Shown here one piece after another: positions 36,959-48,665 of a stretch of DNA of 64,000 nt (within the stretch, counting starts at the first letter, position 1; every line of letters starts with the position of its first letter). Under the pieces are notes generated by a model. The model had not been told where the DNA came from. It was given only the letters and a program-made list of their open reading frames with translations, and did not search any database. A program made the position numbers and the translations under genes. The stretch is taken from the NCBI GenBank assembly GCA_026724425.1, contig JAIUCV010000001.1, forward strand, positions 4,040,001-4,104,000. The letters are read 5' to 3'. The stretch comes from Erythrophleum ivorense. Taxonomy: Eukaryota > Streptophyta > Magnoliopsida > Fabales > Fabaceae.

Positions 36959-37136
36959 AAAACTTCGGGCTTATTAGAGCTGGATGGGCCCGCCCTAACG
37001 CGCCCTAAACCGCCCTAAAATCGGGCTGTTCCGGGTAGGGTCGGGCCACGGGCATAAAAATGCGCCCAAGACCCTAACCGGGCGGGGCTTCGGGCTAAGC
37101 CTCGCCCTGACCCGGCCCTACCCATGTACACCCCTA
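36959..37136. promoter_or_regulatory. hAT right subterminal array of CGCCCTAA words
   Basis: GCCCGCCCTAACGCGCCCTA and CCGCCCTAAAA lie in direct orientation near 36990-37019, followed by GGGTAGGGTCGGGCC and CCCTAACCGGGCGGGG. These repeated words sit at the expected place of transposase binding sites. The reversed sequence of this segment aligns along about 150 bp with the head of the non-autonomous element at 55587. Confidence 0.65.
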
Positions 37137-37144
37137 ATGAAAAC

Positions 37145-39163
37145 ATTATTATTTTTCATAACAGACTGGCTTTTTTGGCTTTAAAAATGTAAGTGGGATT
37201 GGCAAATACAAATGTTATTAAAATTAGACCAAAACTTGTTAGACCGTTTAAAAATTGGTAAATTAGTTTGGTTTATTCATAAAATTGATATGTTAAAAAG
37301 TTAGTTAAGAATGGGCTAAATCAGCCAAAATTGAACCAGTCTAAGGTTTAGTTGATTTTGAATATATATTTTTTTTATAGATTTTTACTTATTTCATCCT
37401 TAATAGATCTAAAAAATTAAAAATAGAAGATTGTGAGAGAAAGAAAGGGTAAAAAAATTAAAAAATATAAGAAAATTAAAAAATATATATACTTGGCCAT
37501 TTTTTAATTTTGTTATTTATTATACTTTACTTATTGGCAATATCTCTATTAAATATTAAGGTATTTAGTTAAAATTATTCATTTCTCTACATCAATATTT
37601 AAAATTAATAATTAATCATATTTAAAATGTTTAGTATTTGTTTATTATTTAAAATTTTAATATATAAAAATTTAAAAATATATATATTTAATTATCATTA
37701 ATTCAATAATAATTCAACTATAATTAAATTAATAAATTAAAAACCAATACTTTTACTAATTTAATGATTAATTCAATTTTAATAGCATTAATTAATATGA
37801 TAAAACAACTCACAGCTTTGCCTAATTTGCTCTAATATATATACATACATATATATATATATTGTGGTGATTGTATTTGGATTAATATCAATAATCTCTT
37901 TTTGTAGTTTCTAGTTTCTTCATTTATTAAATGTGGTTTATTTTAATATTATATCACAAGGTTTTTATTCCCAAAAAAATTTCTTTTAGATGTGCGGCCA
38001 TTTTAGAAGAAGATTGATGAAAGAAAAGAAGTAACATTTTTTCTTTAAATTTTTTAAAATTATTTAAAGAATAAAACTTAAAATGCAAAAGATCAATGTG
38101 AAAAAAAAATATTTTGTTTTAAGTTGGTCTACAGGTAATAAAATAATAATAATAAAATTTTTAAAAAATTATGTTTGTCCCACTAAAACAATCATAGAGC
38201 TTTGCATGTTGTGTGATTAATTATTTTCTGACCACACACGTATGTGTAAGAAGCGCAAATTAGATGATAATAGCGACATTTGTGTGCTGAAATTGAAGAA
38301 GGGGACCACTTTATTTAGTATGTGACCTTTCCGTTTCCGCATCAAAAAAATCAAAAAAGTATTATTTCCGTGTCATCTTTCAACACAACAGCCACGCAAT
38401 TTTCACACACCTCATTCTTCTTTTTCCTCTCTGCACTTAAATTCTGTGCAAATGATAGTCAAAATGAGTGTGCTAGGTACCAGAATGTGTACTCATCTCT
38501 ATCTAATTAGACTTTCAAAGTGTCATGTCTTCAGTTCACACGATAAACTATTATACACGCAATATTTCAACATGATTATTGGTTGAAAATTTACATCTTT
38601 TAGACTACCTTCTGTTAGAAGTGGAAATTTTCAATCCCTTGTTTAGTCAATTTTTTTGGAACTGAAATTTAAGATACAGGCATATACTTATTATTCATTG
38701 TCATCTACTGTATCTTTCTCTATATTTTTTACATAAAAGCAAAATTACAATCACACACTTTTGTAGCACTTTGAATAAGATTTTTCTAATGAGTTAGTCA
38801 GTTATATATCACATTACAAAATAATGATGAAATAATCAGTGGACAACAAAAATATATAATTTTTCTACAATAGAATCTCATATATGACATATATTCATTG
38901 ATGAATTTATGTAGATATTGTATACTAAAAATAACGTGATCGATAATGCCTTTCTAAGAATTCCTTGGAACATTGATAAAAAATTACAGAAAAAAAAAAG
39001 AGAATTCCGTGGAACAAATTAAAAAGCTATCATTTATTTATTTTAAACCAGATATACGCACTGTTACCAACTGGCGATACAGTGAAAAGCAAACTTAAGA
39101 TTACAAGAACTTCTATTATAAACTAGATATGGGGATCAATACCTTATTCAAGATTTTCTACCT

Positions 39164-39194
<31 letters not shown>

Positions 39195-39216
39195 TGTACA
39201 CTTTTACCTACGACTT
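37145..39216. other. AT-rich spacer
   Basis: No gene recognised. It includes (TA)n runs near 37839-37862 and 39164-39184 and the presumed 3' end region of the - strand gene that stops at 39217. A TTTATT word at 39028-39037 (AATAAA on the - strand) is a possible poly-A signal for that gene. Confidence 0.5.
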
Positions 39217-41010
39217 CTAATTACTACCCTCCATTCCATTTGCATTAAGTGCAGGTCCAGCCTCTTTCTGAGCCACACCCATTTCTGTCTCATTATTATT
39301 TTCTTCCTCTCTGAACTTCTTGTAAATGTCACTTCGGTAAAAGCTTCTAGTCCTGACTACCAAAATAAGTGACACGAGTGCCCCAAACAAGGTCACTCCT
39401 GTGATAATAAAGAAGGCCAATCTATAACACTCAATTCCTTTACAGTTCAATTCTTCTCCTTCCTTCCTCTTCAACCCCAACGCCGCCATTTGCCTCCTCG
39501 CTTCCTTATCATACAAATACCCAGCAACCCTCACATTCAGCAAATACGACCCTATAGGGCTAGCCACTGACCCTACATTATAAAGCGTGGAGTAATACTT
39601 AAGCCCAAATAACTCAGAAATAATGGAGAATAGTATAGGCCAGTTGGCTCCGAAGCAGAACCCTATGATTATTGAGGCCACGTAGAGACCATTTGGGACG
39701 TTGAAGGCCACAAGGAGGTGGCCAACACATGAAAGGACGAGAATTGATGTGAGCATGAAGGGTCTGGGCACCTTGAGCTTTGTAACTACGAACTCTGAGA
39801 TCACCCCTTGTGCTATCTTCCCCAAATAAAACCAAATTGCCATTAGAGACACAAATGTCATTATGCTATGTGGAGAGTACCCTAAGGCCGTCCCAATTTG
39901 GCTTAGATTGTTCACCACCGTTAGGGTACCCCCAAGCCCACATATTGTAGCAGAAAACAAAATCACCATGTCTAGGCTGAAAATTGCTTGGAGTATCGTA
40001 TAGTCTTCCCCTCTTTCCGGGTGTCTCAATATGTTTCTCCACCAAGAATAAGAGGCAGCTTCTTGCTCTTCTCCACGCATGAGCCTAGGCTCGGACTCAG
40101 GCTCAGGTTCTGGCTCCGGTTTGGGCTTTTCTGTGGCTATAATTATTTTCTGCGGTTCTTGTTTTTTCGTTTTCCAAATTTTAAGCTCCTCCCTTATTAC
40201 AACCACAATAGGGAGGATGAGCAAGAGAAGCATAAAAGAGGAAGTAAGATAATACTCATTCTGGGTAAATTTGAAACATTTTTCCAATATGATGACAACC
40301 AGAAGAAAGCCCGCAAGAAGAAGCGACAAGTAGACGAACTTATAGAAATTTTTAGAATCATTCTGCTGTTGAACCCCCTTGTGGTGCCTTATAACCGGAA
40401 GAAACGTAAAGGAAGTAACCGTAGGGAGCCAAGCCATGAGCAAAAGAAGAGACTTGGAGTCATTCCCATAGTAGGCGTAATATAACTGAGTTATAACCGC
40501 CGCACTCAAACCCAAGTAGCCGCTCAACATTCCGATGACGATTCCACGGGTGCCGGGGAAGTTCTTGACCGAGGTGACGACGACGCCGGTGTTGGTGGAG
40601 CAGTGGGAGTTGGCGCCGACAAAAACAAAGAACGCCATGAGGGAGACGCCGGGCGCGTGCGGCAGTTTGCGGGTGACAGCGAGCCACATCATGAAGTAGC
40701 CGAAGAAGTTGAGGACGGCGCCGACGGAGAGGACGACGGACGGCGGGGTGACCTCGTTGAGGAGGCCGAAGAGGATGCCGATGTTGGCGCCGAGATCCTT
40801 GAAGAAGGAGAGGAGGTTTAGAGTGGATTGGTCGTAGCCGAGGACGGACTTGATGTCGCGGGAGTAGAGGGCGAACATGTAGCTGGCGCCGGAGACCGAC
40901 ATGATGAGGAAGGACGAGAAGATCATGAACCACCGGCCCCTGAGGACCTGGACGGTGAAGGCCTTTGTGGGTTCGAGCCAAGTTTTATGGGGTCCTGAAG
41001 AGACCACCAT
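39217..41010 (-). CDS. Nodulin-like / MFS membrane protein (NFD4-like), intronless copy
   Basis: A single uninterrupted frame gives 597 residues, the usual size for plant Nodulin-like plus MFS proteins. The Nodulin-like half (residues about 25-270) has WFMIFSSFLIMSVSGASYMF, SRDIKSVLGYDQSTLNLLSF, KDLGANIGI and SVKNFPGTRGIVIGMLSGYLG. A charged central loop with a run of Pro-Glu repeats (about residues 295-315) and the RGEDYTILQA motif lead to the MFS half with SEFVVTKLKVPRPF and SELFGLKYYSTLYN. About 12 membrane spans are expected. The best known relative, Arabidopsis NFD4, was found in a nuclear-fusion screen; the transported substrate of the family is unknown to me. The segment NSHCSTNTG differs from the NSQTFANTG of the paralogue at 52261-54948. 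The first ATG sits about 120 bases after a likely TATA-driven start. The tail after SFYRSDIYKKF is short and charged. Confidence 0.95.
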   Translation of the reverse strand: MVVSSGPHKTWLEPTKAFTVQVLRGRWFMIFSSFLIMSVSGASYMFALYSRDIKSVLGYDQSTLNLLSFFKDLGANIGILFGLLNEVTPPSVVLSVGAVLNFFGYFMMWLAVTRKLPHAPGVSLMAFFVFVGANSHCSTNTGVVVTSVKNFPGTRGIVIGMLSGYLGLSAAVITQLYYAYYGNDSKSLLLLMAWLPTVTSFTFLPVIRHHKGVQQQNDSKNFYKFVYLSLLLAGFLLVVIILEKCFKFTQNEYYLTSSFMLLLLILPIVVVIREELKIWKTKKQEPQKIIIATEKPKPEPEPEPESEPRLMRGEEQEAASYSWWRNILRHPERGEDYTILQAIFSLDMVILFSATICGLGGTLTVVNNLSQIGTALGYSPHSIMTFVSLMAIWFYLGKIAQGVISEFVVTKLKVPRPFMLTSILVLSCVGHLLVAFNVPNGLYVASIIIGFCFGANWPILFSIISELFGLKYYSTLYNVGSVASPIGSYLLNVRVAGYLYDKEARRQMAALGLKRKEGEELNCKGIECYRLAFFIITGVTLFGALVSLILVVRTRSFYRSDIYKKFREEENNNETEMGVAQKEAGPALNANGMEGSN

Positions 41011-41161
41011 GTTTGTGTCACTCCCGTGCTGTCCGGACTTTGGGAAGAGATCGATGAAAGTGCCACACTAGGTGTGTGACTGTGTTTCTTTGGGGCCTAG
41101 AACATAATAAAGAGGTATGGCCTAGCTGGCTACTTGGATCTGTGTGTTGAGTGAAATTGGA

Positions 41162-41173
41162 AAATATATAGAG
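41162..41173 (-). promoter_or_regulatory. Probable TATA box of the NFD4-like gene
   Basis: The - strand reads CCTCTATATATTTTCC about 155 bases before the ATG at 41010, a normal TATA position for a leader of about 120 bases. Confidence 0.55.
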
Positions 41174-41199
41174 GCACGTACGGAGGTTCGTACCTTAAT

Positions 41200-42080
41200 T
41201 TCCACGTTGGATAATTACACGGGAGCAGGGTCCGCTTGTTAAATGAAAATAAAAATTAAAAATAAAAAGATAATTTTATAAATAAATAATATTCATAATA
41301 TTTTTATTTTTAATAATTAAATAATAATTATTAAAAATATTAAATATTAATTAAATAATTATTATAAGAGTAAAATTATAATTTTTTCTATCCTTTCTTT
41401 CAATTTTCTTTTTCTAGCCATTAGCAAATGGGCCCTTAGTTATCTCTGTATAAAGCTTTTGACTATCTTTATTTTTTCAATATTCCAAGACATACGAGGG
41501 TTTACTTGATACATAAAAATAAAATAAAATAAAAAATAATTTTAATGATATAAAAATAAATTTTATGTTTTTATTTAAATAATAATAATTATAAAAAGTA
41601 TAATAGATATTATATAAATTTTTTTAAAAATAAATTCTCTTTGCTACAGTATACCAAACATTTTGTGAGGTGTATCATTATTGGGAATATAGTAAAATAA
41701 ATAAATAAATTTAATCCACCAAGAATATGGTTTAAAATGTGTATATAAAAATACTGGATTTGTAAGATTCCCATAATAAAATGCATAAGTATTTAGGTTA
41801 TTTATGTTGATTTATTATGTTAATCATGAGGAGGTGAATTAATCACACATGTATTAATTGAATTTTTATGAGAAAATAACTTAAATATTATGTGTTTAAG
41901 TAATTTGTTCTTTTATATGTATATCTATCCACAAAGGTTATGCTTGCTTTTGGTTAAGGAGATGAATAATAAAGAGAAAGTAATTTCTTCGGGGTAATTT
42001 TACCGTACTATAATGGGACATGTAAAATTTGCATATCATTTTTACTTTTTAATATATAATAATTTTTTTTAAATATTGAG
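41200..42080. repeat. AT-rich repeats of the TAATAATTAAATAATAATTA family
   Basis: TTAATAATTAAATAATAATT at about 41310-41331 and a diverged copy near 41570-41600, each inside an ATAAAAATAAAA-rich context, resemble those at 30.43 and 30.80 kb. No gene is present between the NFD4-like promoter and the palindrome cluster at 42083. Confidence 0.45.
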
Positions 42081-42082
42081 AA

Positions 42083-44623
42083 GGGTCAAGATTATGTCAA
42101 AATTGTGACCTTTTATTTATTTTTTAATTACGGGTCATAGTTACCACTATAGACCTCCCTAAGGTTTTTTTAATATATAAAAGGGTTGCAATTTGAGCCC
42201 AACCATGACCCCTGATTAAAATATATATATATATATATATATATTAAAGGGTGCATGCTGTTAAAGTTAAAATTTGATCTTAACATGCAAATAAAAAAAA
42301 ATTCATGTGGCAAGTACATGATTAGATCATCAAATTACACTGCCACATAGATCAATTTGATTGGCTAAAAAAAATATTATTTAATTTTTTTAAATGTTAA
42401 CCCCTTTAAAGAAATGTGTTCCTCTTTTTTTTTTCTTGCATTTATGTTCGTGTGTCTTCTTTTTCTTTTTCCTTTCTTCCAGTTCACTTCCTTTCATTTT
42501 TAATTGCACCATTATTTTATCAGTGTCATAATTTCTTTTTCTCCTTTCCAACCATTGCTTATAGCCATTATAAAAGTAAAATCTCACCATATAAACAGAA
42601 AAAGCTTACTTAAAAAAAAAAAAAAAGAGTTACTTAGATTTGTGTGGTTTGTGAGCCTTACAAAAAAAGTAGTCACAATTATCTATTGTGATCAACTAGC
42701 TAGTATGTAAATGTTAATTAAGTTTTTTTAAAAATTTTGATTCAAATGTAATTGTGTTGTATTTAAATTTTAAATTTGTGTAATATAGATATTTTAAGTT
42801 GTTGGAATTTTAAATTACTTAGATTTTTTTTACTTTAGATGTAATTGTGTTGTATTTAAATTTAAAATTTGTGTAATATACATAATTTGAGTTATATGAC
42901 TAGTAAATTACTTAGAAAAATAATTTTAAAAAAATAGGCTTATGATATTATAATATATAATTATGTTTTTAATAATGTGAATTAAATTAAAAATTATATA
43001 ATTTTTTAAACATAGAAGGAGGGCTAGAAAAATAATATGTTTAGTATATAAAAATATAATATGCAATAATATGTTTAATAAATATAAAGTGTAATAGTAT
43101 GTTTACTTTTATATTATATTATATAAAAATACAACTACAAAAGAGTATTTTTAATATAATGTAAGTTTCAATCATGTGAATGAAATAAAACATTAAAATT
43201 TATAATTATATATAGTGTAATATAATATAAAAAATAATAATATAATTTTATTTATATACTTAAGGAAATGAAAAATGTAGAAAATTCTAAAAAAAATATT
43301 GAGAAAATGAATATAATATTTAAAAATAATAAAATACAATAGGCTCTATACATATATTTCAGTATCTTTGCTACAATATTAGCTTAAAATTAGACTTCAA
43401 TGTTATTTTAATATACATTGTATCAATGGTAACTGAAAATCCTATGGTGTCAATTTAAGAAGTTACTGAGCAGGTATATTCTATATTTGGATATAATAAA
43501 AAACATCAAGCCATCTCACATGTATTTAAAATTAAGAAAAGTCCTATACTTTGTTACTTAGGTAGTTAGATGCCATTCAATATTTCATGTCTTGATCATA
43601 TTATTATTTTGTGAATAAAGAATGTGTACCAACTAATATAGTCAATGGTGAGTCATTCATATTCCATCGAGTATTTTGGACATTTAGACCTTGCATTGAT
43701 ACTTTTAACTACTTGAAGTTGATAGTCCAAATAGATATAACATTCTTATACTATAAATACAAGGAGATCATACTGATTGCAAGCACACAAAACTTGTGAG
43801 AGAAACATTGTCTCGCTTGTTTTTACTATAGTAAAAGGAGAAACATATGAGACACGGGTATAGTTCTTATTCAACTTTTAAGCACATGTGATGAAGGATA
43901 AAAATAAAATTTACTTAATTTTTTATGGACACTTTAGCATTATGGTCATTGTGGCTAACTAGTGCATAGGGTAGCAACCACCGCAAACTTATCACATGCT
44001 TTGTCTCTAACACTTGGCTAGAAATATCAACAATAAATTTATAATGCAATGATTGAATAAGTTGTTTACCAAAATTGGCACATCTTAGTATCACTTAAAC
44101 TCATCAGTATTTGTTCAATACATTGACTTAGCTTTGTATGAGTTATTAATTATCCTATATTTTCATGTACAAGTTACATATATAAGCAATATGAAGTGAA
44201 TGAAGAATTAATCCATATATGCCAACTAGACTTACACTTGCTAATTGGATTAACGAGATATCTAGGAATCAATAATATCGAACGTATAGTGTTGATAACA
44301 AATGATAAAGCCACATAACCACGAACTTAGTAAAAAGTATAGACGCGATTTTTAAAAGGGTCAAATTCTTATCTGTGTTTGAGTTATTTTAGACAATATT
44401 TTACAAGTTAACTAAGTATTGTGTCTAATGAACAAAAAAGGCAAGTGCATAGCTGCAAATAAGATTAATCATATCAGAAGATATCAGATTAAAGATAGTA
44501 ATCATAACTTAAAAAATTAAGATCATAGCTCCCCACCATGACCTTATATAAAAATAAAATAAAATTGAGGGTATCATTAAAAAAAATTAAGGGGTCACAA
44601 CTAGGGCCCAACCGAGATCCCCC
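42083..44623. repeat. Region bracketed by GGGTCA...TGACCC imperfect palindromes (possible transposon)
   Basis: Imperfect 23-33 bp palindromes lie at 42083-42110, 42132-42159 and 42183-42213 at one end, and at 44521-44543 and 44591-44623 at the other. Copies at 42183 and 44591 share GGGCCCAACC/GAGCCCAACC cores and CCCC ends. The 2.3 kb between is AT-rich without a recognisable gene and includes a (TA)n run (42221-42243) and a 93-bp-spaced direct repeat of ATGTAATTGTGTTGTATTTA (42746 and 42839). Clusters of short subterminal repeats are a CACTA-like habit, but no terminal CACTA was found. Confidence 0.4.
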
Positions 44624-46489
44624 AATTTCAAAAAAAATAAAAAAGGATCATGATTTTGAAACAACAACAAATTATTTATTATATATGGAGAGAAAAGACT
44701 AGTAGCTTTTCTTATGGGAAATTAATATTTCTTCTTATTGTAATACGGTCAAAATTCCTAATTTCATGCTCCATAATGACTATCAAAAAAACAAATTTGT
44801 CATTTAAGATTAGAGTCTCTACTACGTTGAAATTAGAATTGTAAATTTTATTATTCATTTTCACTTATTTATAAATGTAATCCATATATAACATGGTTGA
44901 TATCTACTATTAATTAACAAAAATTTGAAACTTACATACCACTACACGACAACGGATATATGTTGTACAAATTTGAGTATAAATTATAATAAACAGTATT
45001 TATAACATTTTAATTGACGAATATATGTTTTAAAATTAAGGTGATGGTTTAGGTGATATAAGAGAATTTATAACTAAATGGTTAAACATTTTATTTGTGC
45101 ATAGTAATTACAGTATGGTAAATCTACCTTTTTTTTAATTGAGAGAGGCTCAAATTATATAATATTTCCTTGTGTTACAAGTTAGAGGTAAATTATAATT
45201 TTTTTCTTTGAGAGATATTTAAATTATATAATTATTTTATTTATTTTAAAAAATTACACTCACTTTTCTGAAATCAAAATATGCTTCATATTAATCATTC
45301 ATACAACAAAAGATAAGTTACAATTATATCTATTTTCACCAAAATATCATTATATTTGTTATTTATATAATATAACAAGTATTAAATATGTATTATTTCT
45401 TGCCAAGAGTATCAAATAATATGAATTTGAGTAATATAAAACAATTACTTTTTAAAACGTAAAGTAAATTAAATTTATAATTTTTAACGCAAAATAAATG
45501 ACTTTAAAATAAAAGTTGAAGAAATACATTTTTTAATAATTTATGTTTTTAATAAATAAAATAAATATGATCTTTAAGAGTATTTTAGTCATTTTATATA
45601 TGACTTTAAGGGAAGTTGGTATATATTTTTATAATGAAATAGGATTGTATAATTTGGAAATATTTCTTAAGGGAGGGAAAATTAATTTACTCAAAAGTTT
45701 AACTTGTTTCTTGACCAACAAATATTGTCTATATTTCTTATATAATATAGTAAGTATTAAATATATATTGACTAATATAAAATAGTCACTTTTCTAAATT
45801 TAGCATATTACAAAATCATTTAATAAAAAAATAATTATTAAAATAAAGAACATATTCACAAAACAATTGTTAAGATTAACCAATCAAAGGATAATATTTA
45901 ATGTCAACAATAACATATATTATAAATAACTATTAATAAACATAAGAAATGCTATAAATTTGATAAAATTTTATAATAAATTAAATCTATAATTTTCAAG
46001 ACAAAATAGATAATATTAAAAAAACTTAAGAAATATATTTAATAAGTTATACTTTAATAAAAAAATTAAATTATCATTAAGGCCATATGTATTTTGGTTA
46101 TCCTTTTTGTTTCAAGAAAAAATTATATATTTTTTATAATGGATAAAAAAATTGTGTAATTTGAATATCTTTTAGAAAATGAAAAAGTAAGTTACTTATT
46201 AGTTTATTTTCAAGTGAAATATATGTAGAAATCTATCAAGTGAAAAGAATAACTTTATATGAGATATGAGAAGAGAAAATAATTACTCTTAAATCTTAAA
46301 TTAATTTTTAAAATTAGTGTAAAAATTATCATTAATATGTACTAAATTTTTTTAATTATTTTCTTATTAACATTTTGCATTAATCTTATTGATTACTCAT
46401 GTATGGATGATTATTTCTTTCTCTTACTTAATATATATATATATATATAATATTAAAAAATATTTGAATAATACACACTAAATATGAAA

Positions 46490-46554
46490 ACACACACACA
46501 CATATATATATGTATATTATATATATATATATATATATATATCTCTGTGTGTGT
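46490..46554. repeat. Compound (CA)n-(TA)n-(TG)n microsatellite
   Basis: A CACACACACACA run passes into ATATAT with one interruption (ATGTATATTA) and ends in TGTGTGTGTATG, so the two outer parts are inverse complements around a TA core. Confidence 0.85.
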
Positions 46555-46857
46555 ATGTCTATTACGTACGGCATATACCCCTTATTCATTCGACATATGT
46601 TTATACATATATATACATATTATAAAAATTAAAATTTTTATTATTTGATAATCTTTAAAATTAGGTGATATAAGATGCATTTAAAAGATATATTTTGAAA
46701 TTCTAATAAATAAAGTATTATTAAATATTCAAAATAATAAAATAATTAAAATATTTTTTCTAATTATAATTTTAAAATATGTTCCAACGTTACATATACA
46801 CGACAACTAAGACAGGCAAGAAAACAATAACACAATCGAAGACTTTTATATAGTTTG

Positions 46858-46889
<32 letters not shown>

Positions 46890-47014
46890 ATCTTCATGAT
46901 CGGTAGCGTTAACAGGTTGCTAAGCATGATCCAAGAAAAGAGTTGCGCATTTAGTTGGTTCTAACGCAAACTTTGGCTTTGCGTTTCTGGCAATTTACTT
47001 GAACACGAAGGAGA

Positions 47015-47105
47015 CGACACCAACTATATTGACGAGAGAATATTCTGAATTGTGCGACACCAACTATATTAACGAGAGAATATTCTGAATTGTGCGACAC
47101 CAACT
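47015..47105. repeat. Tandem repeat, 40-bp unit, about 2.3 copies
   Basis: CGACACCAACTATATT starts at 47015 and 47055, and CGACACCAACT again at 47095, each separated by ACGAGAGAATATTCTGAATT. The first two units differ at very few positions. Confidence 0.9.
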
Positions 47106-48198
47106 GTCACATTAAGGATTTTTTTTTTAAATGATAGGAGAAATTCTCTAGTGGATATAGAGATTTGAACGTGCCACAATGAATGAAAATTCTTTAAAAT
47201 AAATGTTAAATGCTTCTAGTGAAAAGTTTATTAATATGCTTGTTTTAGTAAAATTTATTGTTATTATTATTTTGGTACTAATTGACTATGCACAATATAA
47301 TCTGTAAGTTTCTTTTCAAATCAAATATTCTATAGTTAAGGCATATTTAAGTTGTAATAATTTTGTTGATAATTTTATTTTTTAAGAAGTTAAGGACCTG
47401 TTGCATTGCTGTTTTTGAAAACAGTTTTTGTGGATTAAAAACAAGGACTTACCTAAAATATACAGATTATACATTCTGAGTCAGCCACTCACATTTTATA
47501 AAGTTTATAATAAAAGATTTTAAAAATCAAAATTATTTTTAAAGAATATAATTACTACTAGATTTTAAAGAATTTATTATTATATTTAAAATATTTATTA
47601 TTGAATTTAAAAAAATAATAAATTTTTAAATTTAGTAACAAATTTCTTAAAATTTAATAAAAATTATGGTCCTTAAAGATAATTTTAACTTTTAAGATTT
47701 TTTTATTATAAATTTTACAAGATTTAAATTCTTGGATGTATTTTTTCTTTTAATTTTAAGAATGATGATGATACATAAAAATATTGAGATAAATCTAATA
47801 ATAAAATAACTTACTCTATTAGGAGATAAAAAATCAACATTTACTTTAAGGTTTTTTTTTTTGGGTTTACAAAATCATTTTCTTAAGAATGACTTGTTAA
47901 GCACAAATTTAAAATTGCGAGGTGTTTGTTGAGAATTGTATTAGAACGATGATGGGTATGGGTTGGGCCAAGCATATCAGTATTGCTAATTTCTTCAAGT
48001 CGTCTTAAATTCTTTGGACATTTTTATCATAAATTTGTCTCCCATTTAAATATTTTAACATCTAGATTGACCGGGCTTGAAACTTTGGTTTTTCTGTTTA
48101 ATTTGGGCCACCTATTGACTTGGGCATAACACCCACTTCTAGCTTTCTATAATGATATATAGCATGATCTATAATTTCATTTCACTCTTTTATCAAGT

Positions 48199-48665
48199 GG
48201 GATATTTTAAATTTAGTTTATTTTATAGATTTTTTTTTAAATTTAGTTCTTTGTAAATAAAGTATTTTTTAAATTTGATTCTTCATAAAATTATCTTTTT
48301 AACTTGGTCTCTCACATATTTGTATTTTTAATTTAATTGTTTACAAATAAAATTATTATTAATAATGTGTTTCTATCAATCTATTGTAAATAAAATTAAT
48401 AATACATTAATAGAAGGATATTATTTATAACCTATCAAAAAATATGTTATATATTAGTACATTTGTTAATGTCGTTTTTAATAGATTAATAAAAGGACAT
48501 TATTAATAACAATTTTATTTGTAAAAGACTAAATTAAAAAATAATTACATGTAAAAGATCAAATTAAAATTTTTTTGTAAAGGATTAAATTAAGAAAGTA
48601 ACTTTATAAAAAATTAAATTAAAAAATACTTTGTTTATAAGGAAAAAATAAAATAAAATTTCACT
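48199..48665. repeat. AT-rich foldback element, about 470 bp
   Basis: The left arm contains AATAAAGTATTTTTTAAATT and the right arm contains its inverse (TTAAAAAATACTTTGTTTAT). Flanking parts of both arms also pair, giving arms of roughly 160 bp around a central AT-rich segment. Confidence 0.6.

Larger units (their letters stand above)
31858..37136 (+). mobile_element. Complete hAT transposon (5279 bp) with exact 8-bp target duplication
   Basis: The left end starts TAGGAGTGTACACAGG and the right end, reversed, starts TAGGGGTGTACATGGG. The flanking eight bases are ATGAAAAC on both sides (31850-31857 and 37137-37144), the duplication size of hAT elements. Between them lie a GGGCC-rich left subterminal region, a GC-rich untranslated leader, a 1.2-kb leader intron, a BED-hAT transposase in one orientation and a right subterminal array of CGCCCTAA words. 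Exact duplication and near-full coding argue for a fairly recent insertion. One frameshift in the transposase probably makes it non-autonomous now. Confidence 0.95.
44624..48198. other. AT-rich spacer with microsatellites
   Basis: No gene recognised. It contains (TA)n at 46430-46448, a compound (CA)n(TA)n(TG)n at 46490-46554, (TA)n at 46866-46889 and a 40-bp tandem repeat at 47015-47105. ORFs here are short and AT-driven. Confidence 0.5.

Noticed and set aside
40460..40981. 173-codon frame on the - strand in the first NFD4-like gene
   Set aside because: Out-of-frame shadow of the GC-rich 5' part of the gene.
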